A DNA stretch of 64,000 nucleotides from Anaerolineae bacterium. Its GTDB lineage: Bacteria > Chloroflexota > Anaerolineae > Aggregatilineales > Phototrophicaceae. The stretch lies in NCBI GenBank assembly GCA_022824365.1, contig JAJEAA010000014.1, positions 1 through 64,000 of the forward strand, given 5' to 3'. The position numbers were made by a program, and so were the translations under genes. The notes below the pieces were generated by a model. That model saw nothing but the letters and a program-made list of their open reading frames with translations, was not told the DNA's origin and did not search any database. Positions within the stretch are counted from its first letter, which is position 1, and each line of letters begins with the position of its first letter. Shown here piece after piece: positions 58,559 to 64,000 of this stretch.

Positions 58559-59320
58559 TTACATCGCCGTCAAGCCGCCGTCCAACACCAGCGCATGACC
58601 GGTGACAAAAGACGCGGCATCGGAGCAGAGCCAGGCGACCGCCTCGGCGATCTCCTCCGGCTGGCCCAAGCGACCCATCGGGATCGCCCGGGTCATGATC
58701 GACGCCATCGCCGGATTGCCTTGAATCGCGCCTTGCACCATGGCGGTATCGGTATAGGCGGGGCAGACGGCGTTGACGCGGATGCCGCTCTTGGCGTAAT
58801 CCAGCGCGGCCGACTTGGTGATGCCGATCACCGCGTGTTTGCTGGCGCTGTAATCGGCTGCCTTGGGCGCGCCAATCAAGCCGGCGACCGAAGCGATATT
58901 GACGATAGCGCCCCCGCCACCCGGCAGCATCTGATTGAGTTCCGCTTTCATGCAACGCCAGACGCCCCGTAGGTTGACATCCAGCACGCGTTCAAACATC
59001 TCGTCATCGGCTTCGTGCAGGCGCTGGAAGAAATAGCCGGAGATGCCGGCGTTGTTGACCGCCGCGTCCAGCGAGCCGAAAGCGGCGACTGTCGCTTCCA
59101 CCATCGCGTTTACTTCAGACGGCTGCGTCACATCGCATTTTTCGAAGATGGCTTTGCCGCCAGCGTCCAAGATTTGCCGCGCGGTCTCGCGCCCGGCATC
59201 TTCGTTTACATCAGAGACGCAGACCGCGGCCCCCTCTCGCGCCAATGCCAGCGCGCTCGCTCGTCCGATGCCGGCCCCGGCGCCTGTCACCAAAGCGACT
59301 TTGCCTTCAAGTTTTGACAT
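58559..59320 (-). CDS. Short-chain dehydrogenase/reductase
   Basis: This 253-residue classical SDR has the cofactor motif TGAGAGIGR (12-20), D37 (VCVSDVNE) favouring NAD, NNAG at 89-92, S144 and the catalytic Y157-x3-K161 (YSASK). The fold ends with GHALVLDGGLTAM, as usual. The protein acts in the cytoplasm on an alcohol or ketone that cannot be named. It stands alone, divergent from the Rieske oxygenase gene across 194 bases. Confidence 0.9.
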   Translation of the reverse strand: MSKLEGKVALVTGAGAGIGRASALALAREGAAVCVSDVNEDAGRETARQILDAGGKAIFEKCDVTQPSEVNAMVEATVAAFGSLDAAVNNAGISGYFFQRLHEADDEMFERVLDVNLRGVWRCMKAELNQMLPGGGGAIVNIASVAGLIGAPKAADYSASKHAVIGITKSAALDYAKSGIRVNAVCPAYTDTAMVQGAIQGNPAMASIMTRAIPMGRLGQPEEIAEAVAWLCSDAASFVTGHALVLDGGLTAM

Positions 59321-59473
59321 ATCCCGCTCCTCGTCTCGATCCGTTTGGCTTGGGCGCTATGGTACATTAGCGGCTGCGCATGGGAAGTCATAAGTGCAGA
59401 GGAGGAGCCAGGGGGCTGCGCCTATATCCCTTGGATTTGGCGACGCTGGCGGAGCGGAGGGCGTTATCGCCTG

Positions 59474-59482
59474 TGTTATAAT
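59474..59482 (+). promoter_or_regulatory. Extended -10 promoter of the Rieske oxygenase gene
   Basis: TGTTATAAT is a perfect extended -10 (TGnTATAAT) 33 bases before the gene. No good -35 is seen at the usual distance, consistent with extended -10 promoters. Confidence 0.5.
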
Positions 59483-59514
59483 TTCAGCGTGAGTGTTATA
59501 CGGGAGTTAGGCTC

Positions 59515-60483
59515 ATGATTCAGGATCCGATTCTGCTCAACGACTGGCATGCGGTGCTGCCGGTAGCATCTTTGGAAGCCGCGAATAACGTGACCGGCGC
59601 TCGCGTCCTGGGCGAAGACATTGTCATCTGGCGCGCCGGCTCGGAGATCCGCGCTTGGAAGGATCTTTGCGTGCATCGCGGCACGCGCCTCTCGCTGGGC
59701 GAGGTCCTGCCGGACAATTCGTTGCAATGCCCTTACCATGGCTGGACCTATGATGCCGCCGGGCAGTGCGTCAATATCCCGGCGCATCCGGAGCAGAAAC
59801 CGCCGACCAAAGCGCGCGCAATCGTCTATCAGGCGACCGTCGCCTACGACATGGTTTGGGTCTGCCTGGGCGAGCCAACCTATGACATTCCCGACTTCGA
59901 GGAATGGGACGACGATTCTTATCGCAAGATACTCTGCGGCGCCTACGAATTTCAGGCGACGGGTCCGCGCATGGTGGAAAACTTCCTGGACGTGGCCCAT
60001 TTTCCCTTTGTGCATGAGAATATTCTGGGCACGCAGGAGCGTCCGGAGATACCCGATTACGATGTGGTCACGGACGAGCGCGGCATCACCGCCTCCGACA
60101 TCCGCGTCTTTCAGCCCAATCCCGATGGCTCGCATAACCCCAATTGGGTAACCTACACCTACAAGGTCTACCGGCCGCTGGTGGCTTATTTCCGCAAGGA
60201 AGCGGAAGAGAAATTCGCGATTCTGCTGATGGTCACGCCGATCGAAGAAGTCAAGTCGCTGATGTGGATGTGGATGGTGATAACGCACGGCGATGGCACG
60301 GATGAGACATTGCGCGCCTTTCAAGACGAGATCGCCATGCAGGACTTGCCCATCGTGCAATCGCAGCGTCCCGAGTTGCTGCCGCTGGACCTGCAGGCGG
60401 AGCTGCACCTGCGCAGTGACAAGACCGCGATCGCCTATCGTCGCTGGCTCAATGACCTGGGGCTGACCTTCGGCACGAGTTGA
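59515..60483 (+). CDS. Rieske non-heme iron oxygenase, large subunit
   Basis: This 322-residue protein has an N-terminal Rieske [2Fe-2S] domain, with ligands C52-x-H54 (LCVHRG) and C72-x2-H75 (CPYHGW), and a catalytic domain with the mononuclear iron ligands H162 and H167 (VAHFPFVH), preceded by the bridging D159. It hydroxylates or O-demethylates an aromatic or alicyclic substrate using electrons from a reductase not encoded nearby. The length is somewhat short for dioxygenases and fits vanillate-demethylase-type monooxygenases. Confidence 0.9.
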   Translation: MIQDPILLNDWHAVLPVASLEAANNVTGARVLGEDIVIWRAGSEIRAWKDLCVHRGTRLSLGEVLPDNSLQCPYHGWTYDAAGQCVNIPAHPEQKPPTKARAIVYQATVAYDMVWVCLGEPTYDIPDFEEWDDDSYRKILCGAYEFQATGPRMVENFLDVAHFPFVHENILGTQERPEIPDYDVVTDERGITASDIRVFQPNPDGSHNPNWVTYTYKVYRPLVAYFRKEAEEKFAILLMVTPIEEVKSLMWMWMVITHGDGTDETLRAFQDEIAMQDLPIVQSQRPELLPLDLQAELHLRSDKTAIAYRRWLNDLGLTFGTS

Positions 60484-60664
60484 CGCTTTGGGCGGTCTTA
60501 CAACCGACAGCCCCCGCTTTGCGTACTCCTAGTAGAGAATGGTGAAAATCACTGGTCATTTGTCCGCCGCAATCGGTATTATGATTGGGACGGTGTTGTT
60601 TGTTGCATCGCTTGCTTTTGGCGGACGATAGCGGCTAAGCCGGAAAAGGCAAACCGGGGGCGGG

Positions 60665-61420
60665 ATGTCAGTCAGGCAGCGGAATATAGACGCGGAATTG
60701 ATTCGTTACCGCATCAAAAAGCGGATGGCCGGGCGCCGCGATCTGCTGCTGCATCTGCTCGTCTACCTTGGCGTCGCCATCGTCTTCAGTTTGAATGTCA
60801 CTTGGTATGATCTGCATCAGTACATTTTTGGTGGCGGCTTTTGGACGATTCCGCTCGCACTGCATGGCTTGCGTTATTACTACCGCTGCGGACCGGGCGC
60901 GGCCGCGCGCGCTGACGAAATTGAGCGCGCCATCGACGAGCAACTTGAACGGACGACGCTGGATGAAGACGAAGAACTCCTCATAGAGGAGCGTGTCTCC
61001 AAGCGCATCACGGCGCGGCGACTGCTGGTGGCCCATGCCTTGACATTGATGATGTTTCTAGCCTTCTATATTCCTGTCGTAATGAGCCCTCCTGTGAGTT
61101 TTGGAATGCAACACTTGATTGAGGTGATGAGTTGGTTTGGCCTGGCTTTCGGGCTACACGCAATTCGTTTCTTTTTTGTGCACGGCCGGACTCCGAGCGG
61201 GCGAGCGCTAAAGATCGACGCGGCCGTCGAACAGGAGTGGCATCGATCACGCGAGCGCTCTCGGGCGCGGCGAGAGCGGCATGAACAAAGTGAAACGCCG
61301 GGCGGGCTGGATCTCGGCGAATTGCGCGGGCGACGTTTGCGCTTGACGGCCGAGGGAGAATTTGATGACGCCATTGATTCCAGTTCGGCCGCGGCGGGAC
61401 GAGCAGCCGGGTCGGGTTGA
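60665..61420 (+). CDS. Double 2TM-domain membrane protein
   Basis: This 251-residue protein has two 2TM domains, about residues 10-70 and 110-175. Each has a basic amphipathic helix (IRYRIKKRMAGRRDLLLHLL; VSKRITARRLLVAHALTL), two membrane helices and a terminal H-x-x-R-Y/F motif (ALHGLRYYY; GLHAIRFFF). 2TM domains also occur in sensor kinases, but no kinase is attached. The tail is charged. It is the first of three such genes in a row. The function is unknown; a membrane organising role is conceivable. Confidence 0.8.
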   Translation: MSVRQRNIDAELIRYRIKKRMAGRRDLLLHLLVYLGVAIVFSLNVTWYDLHQYIFGGGFWTIPLALHGLRYYYRCGPGAAARADEIERAIDEQLERTTLDEDEELLIEERVSKRITARRLLVAHALTLMMFLAFYIPVVMSPPVSFGMQHLIEVMSWFGLAFGLHAIRFFFVHGRTPSGRALKIDAAVEQEWHRSRERSRARRERHEQSETPGGLDLGELRGRRLRLTAEGEFDDAIDSSSAAAGRAAGSG

Positions 61421-61435
61421 GCGGGGACAGAACCC

Positions 61436-62206
61436 ATGAAGCAAAAATCCAAACCGGTCGCCCGAGCCGATATTCGCGAGCGTATGGAGCGGAAGTTCCG
61501 GGCGAGGGGCGCTCTCGCCTTTCATCTCCTGCTAATTCTGGGCGCCGGCATTCTCTTGCTTTACAACCTGCCCGAGCTTTGGGCTAGTCGATACTCTTTC
61601 GGCAGATTCGTAGAATTTACTTCTATCTACGGGATATTTTGCGGCACAGGCGCGCTGCATTTCATCCGCTACTATTTCCGGCACGGGCGCGGACGAGACC
61701 AGCACGACGTGGAAACCGAAGCGCGCATCCAAGAGCAATTGCGCCACGCGGACGCCGAAGAAGCGGAAGAGCAGGAGGAGCTGGTCCGTTTGCAGATGGA
61801 CGACAAGCTAAAGAATCGGCGTCTCATTTGGCAGCACATCGTCCTATTTACTGCCATCGCCGGCGCCTTCATCGTGGGGCATGCCGGCAACATGCCGGGT
61901 GAGCCGATCTTGGATTGGGGACTTTGGCGCGATGTTGTCACCTTCTTCGGGGTCTGGGGCATCGGCTTGGCGGCGCATATCCTGCGTTACGTCTTCACCT
62001 ACGGCAGCATGTCGGCTCAGCGGCAGGAGGCGAGAATCGATGCGCAGGTGGCGCGGGAACTTGAGCGAGAGCGGCGGCGCGGAACAAGACAAGCCGCAAG
62101 GACAAACGGACCAGCCCAAGTCATAGATTCGCAGGATATTGACGCGTCGGCGGAGGTATGGTCACTGGAAGACTTGGAAGCCGTTCAACAGCGTATGAGC
62201 CGGTAG
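61436..62206 (+). CDS. Double 2TM-domain membrane protein, second
   Basis: This 256-residue relative of the preceding protein again has two helix-pair units, LAFHLLLILGAGILLLYNL ... GALHFIRYYFRH and IWQHIVLFTAIAGAFIVGH ... GLAAHILRYVF. They are joined by an acidic coiled-coil-like segment (QLRHADAEEAEEQEELVRLQ). It starts 15 bases after the previous stop, so the genes are co-transcribed. The conserved histidine before an arginine-tyrosine pair at the end of each unit could bind heme or metal, but this is speculation. Confidence 0.78.
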   Translation: MKQKSKPVARADIRERMERKFRARGALAFHLLLILGAGILLLYNLPELWASRYSFGRFVEFTSIYGIFCGTGALHFIRYYFRHGRGRDQHDVETEARIQEQLRHADAEEAEEQEELVRLQMDDKLKNRRLIWQHIVLFTAIAGAFIVGHAGNMPGEPILDWGLWRDVVTFFGVWGIGLAAHILRYVFTYGSMSAQRQEARIDAQVARELERERRRGTRQAARTNGPAQVIDSQDIDASAEVWSLEDLEAVQQRMSR

Positions 62207-62231
62207 AAGACTTTTGCCGATAGGAGATTCG

Positions 62232-62720
62232 ATGAAACGCAAGAACAGCGCCACCATGGAAGACAATATCCGCGACAAGGTAGAGAAGCGCTTCGAGGCG
62301 CGTAACGAACTGATCTCTCACGCCGCTGCATTTCTGGCCACCAACATCTTTCTCTGGTTGATATGGTTCCTCACATCCAGAGGGTTTGCTTGGCCTGTAT
62401 TTGTTACGGCCGGTTGGGGCATTGGCATGGTGATGCATTTCGTCACCTACAACTACCAACACGGCTTCGGCGCTCGTAAACACGAAGCGGCAATTGAAGC
62501 CGAGGTTACGCGGCAGTTGCAAATAGCGAGAGCGCACGAGGCATTGCGGCGCCAAAGTCTGTACGAAGATGATGAGATTGAAGACGCGAATGTCTATGAA
62601 CTGGACAATTTCAAGGGACGCGGCTTGCGGCTGAGCGATGATGGCGAGCTGGCTTACCTGGAGGCGGATGAAGCGGATGAGCCTGTGCGCCAGAGCCAGC
62701 GCGAAGCCCATGCAGACTGA
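62232..62720 (+). CDS. Single 2TM-domain membrane protein
   Basis: This 162-residue protein has one 2TM unit at about 12-75 (VEKRFEARNELISHAAAFLA; FVTAGWGIGMVMHFVTYNY) and an acidic C-terminal half. ATG 62232 has AGGAG upstream and gives a start similar to the family; an earlier in-frame start at 62214 is less likely. The tail motif GRGLRLSDDGELAYLE resembles GRRLRLTAEGEFDD in the first protein of the set, which suggests a shared partner or a short conserved tail signal. Confidence 0.75.
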   Translation: MKRKNSATMEDNIRDKVEKRFEARNELISHAAAFLATNIFLWLIWFLTSRGFAWPVFVTAGWGIGMVMHFVTYNYQHGFGARKHEAAIEAEVTRQLQIARAHEALRRQSLYEDDEIEDANVYELDNFKGRGLRLSDDGELAYLEADEADEPVRQSQREAHAD

Positions 62721-62816
62721 CAATGTGAAGCGGGACAAAGATAGTGTTAAAATGGAATGGTAGCAGAGTGCGCCGCGCTGAACTCACGAGTTGGCGCCGC
62801 GTGAAACGGTGAGTTC

Positions 62817-63635
62817 ATGATTCGCTTGAAACGTCGCAATACGGCTTGGCTCCTCGCCATGACCTTGTTGATCGGTTTCGCCTTGTTGGCGGCGCCGGTG
62901 TCGGCTGCGGTGCAGCTTTCCCTCATCGGTGTTTTGGCTGTCGCGATTATCGCCTCGATGATCGAGTTGGGACCGGAACGGGCGAGCCTGCTTGACGCCC
63001 TGCATCGCGCGCCTTTGCAACGCCGCATCACGCCGCAAGCCCGCGAAGCCTCGGAACGGGCGGCCGCCCGCGCTGGCTATTTCAATCGCAACGGCATTGT
63101 CATGCTGGATATCGGCTTGATCGCCATGCAGACCGGCGTCGAGGGCTTGGCGATGCGGCGTACGCGCAATATATCGAAAGATGATGATGGCGCCCGCCCC
63201 TTCATCACGCTCTATGTGATGCCGGAAGAGGCGGAACGTCAGGCGCTGATCCGCTATGAAATCTACAATCATCTCGGCGAAGAGCAATACGTGCACGAGA
63301 TGAAGACCTACCTGCGCGAGGGCGAGTTGAGCTTGCTGGCCGACCATCACCTGCCGCTGGCCGGCAATCGCGGCGTCGATGGCAATGGCGATTGGGACCT
63401 GCGCGTCTATGTGGATAACAACCTCATCGGCATGCACAACCTGATGCTCTCGCCTTCGGTGAATGAGCGCCGCCGCCGTCTCAGCGGTGAAGCCGAGGCG
63501 CAACCGGCCCGCCGCAGCAGCCGCAACCTGGAGGACGCCGTCATCGTCGACGAAGCGGAGCAGCCGCAGACGACTCAGCTCAAAGACTTGCTGCAGCAGA
63601 CCAGCTCGTCGAGCCGCTCGCGCGGCCGGCAGTAA
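62817..63635 (+). CDS. Membrane-anchored protein of unknown function
   Basis: This 272-residue protein has two N-terminal hydrophobic helices (TAWLLAMTLLIGFALLAAP; LSLIGVLAVAIIASMIEL). A soluble domain follows with alternating strands (NGIVMLDIGLIAMQTGVEG; FITLYVMPEEAERQALIRYE; GDWDLRVYVDNNLIGMHNL). The last ~55 residues are polar and probably disordered. I do not recognise the family. The strand-rich middle suggests a beta-sandwich facing one side of the membrane. It runs with the last gene in the window. Confidence 0.6.
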   Translation: MIRLKRRNTAWLLAMTLLIGFALLAAPVSAAVQLSLIGVLAVAIIASMIELGPERASLLDALHRAPLQRRITPQAREASERAAARAGYFNRNGIVMLDIGLIAMQTGVEGLAMRRTRNISKDDDGARPFITLYVMPEEAERQALIRYEIYNHLGEEQYVHEMKTYLREGELSLLADHHLPLAGNRGVDGNGDWDLRVYVDNNLIGMHNLMLSPSVNERRRRLSGEAEAQPARRSSRNLEDAVIVDEAEQPQTTQLKDLLQQTSSSSRSRGRQ

Positions 63636-63649
63636 ACGGGGACGAAGAC

Positions 63650-64000
63650 ATGCCGGACAACCGCAATACCTGGTTTCTCGCCTTTATCCTCCTCGCTTTG
63701 GGCGCGGTAGCCCTCCTGGGAAACAGCTTCCCGGTGATTCTGGTGCTGCTCGGCTTGCTTTTCCTCGTGCGGCAGTTCGATAACGACAGCGCCAGCAGCA
63801 ATATCAGCAGTTCGGCGCAATCCTATGACTACAGCCACTACGATTACGAGCAAGCTGACGAAGAAGAATACGACGATTACGAGATTTTCCATCAGCAGCC
63901 GGCCAGCGCCGAACAGCGAGTGTATCGCCACGCGCTGGAATCGGTGACCCGCGCCGGGCTCGACCCCGATGATGTGCAAGTGCTCGCGGTGGATATCGGC
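63650..64000 (+). CDS. Membrane protein of unknown function, N-terminal part
   Basis: An ATG at 63650, 14 bases after the preceding stop, opens a frame that continues past the window edge (117 codons visible). Two hydrophobic helices (FLAFILLALGAVALLG; FPVILVLLGLLFLV) are followed by a low-complexity Tyr/Asp/Glu stretch (YDYSHYDYEQADEEEYDDY). The start of a folded domain follows (VYRHALESVTRAGLDPDDV). Together with the previous gene it looks like a two-gene membrane unit. The function is unknown. Confidence 0.7.
   Translation, partial: MPDNRNTWFLAFILLALGAVALLGNSFPVILVLLGLLFLVRQFDNDSASSNISSSAQSYDYSHYDYEQADEEEYDDYEIFHQQPASAEQRVYRHALESVTRAGLDPDDVQVLAVDIG

Noticed and set aside
1..64000. tRNA, rRNA, riboswitch, insertion sequence or integrase
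   Set aside because: Scanning by eye found no cloverleaf, conserved rRNA block, transposase motif or terminal inverted repeats of an IS; a covariance-model search would be needed to exclude small RNAs.

Overview
The window is GC-rich, densely coded and strongly operonic. I infer a Chloroflexota bacterium, probably of an Anaerolineae-like lineage. The grounds are several 2TM-domain membrane proteins, long carbohydrate-catabolic clusters with LacI regulators, PcRGLX/YetA-like and PL22-like pectin enzymes, DraG-type ADP-ribosylglycohydrolases inside catabolic operons, and short intergenic hairpin repeats. No rRNA, tRNA, transposase, phage gene or CRISPR array was seen, so the taxonomic call is inference from gene content.

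Region 1 (349-29277) is a carbohydrate-utilisation island built around one LacI-type regulator (18732-19811) and a divergent promoter. Leftward genes encode a DHDPS-family aldolase/lyase, a sulfatase, an enolase-superfamily dehydratase, a glycosyltransferase-like protein, a very large rhamnogalacturonan-lyase-like protein, a sugar isomerase, a Gfo/Idh/MocA oxidoreductase and an amidohydrolase. They are followed by a separately promoted ADP-ribosylglycohydrolase and a ribose-type ABC importer with its own promoter. Rightward genes encode a dipeptide-type ABC importer without an ATPase, a sialidase-fold protein, a second enolase-superfamily dehydratase, a second DHDPS-family enzyme, a PL22-like oligogalacturonate lyase and a second Gfo/Idh/MocA protein. 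The two arms carry parallel sets of paralogues. Identical 12-bp operators lie at the predicted start site of each divergent promoter. Import and breakdown of a pectin or rhamnogalacturonan-like, possibly sulfated, acidic glycan is the best reading.

Region 2 (29363-36421) is a second LacI-controlled cluster: a maltose-type ABC importer without an ATPase, flanked by two double-SnoaL proteins. Two C-terminal remnants of further SnoaL genes show past duplication and deletion. A 0.9-kb stretch with repeats but no convincing gene follows (36422-37357).

Region 3 (37358-49191, all leftward) reads as a nucleoside or ADP-ribose salvage operon: BMP-type binding lipoprotein-like protein, ATPase, two unusually long permeases, two small membrane-anchored unknowns, an ADP-ribosylglycohydrolase, a PfkB kinase, a YjbQ protein, a small membrane protein and a nucleoside hydrolase. 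A retropepsin/DUF5678-like gene pair, bracketed by repeats, sits between the binding protein and its ATPase. A polytopic GT39-like protein (49454-51346) carries a repeat composite in frame. A second nucleoside hydrolase and an M42-like peptidase follow on the plus strand.

Region 4 (53601-64000) holds housekeeping and accessory genes: a GlcD-GlcF fusion dehydrogenase, a GNAT acetyltransferase, a DUF58 protein, a DUF2442/DUF4160 pair, an SDR, a Rieske oxygenase, three 2TM-domain proteins and two further membrane proteins, the last cut by the window edge.

Three families of short repeats are scattered between genes, often next to each other: GTAGGGGCGA hairpins, tandem CTCTGTGNN 9-mers, and CCCCTCCC/GGAGGGG hairpins. 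All functional calls come from reading motifs by eye; no database search was run.
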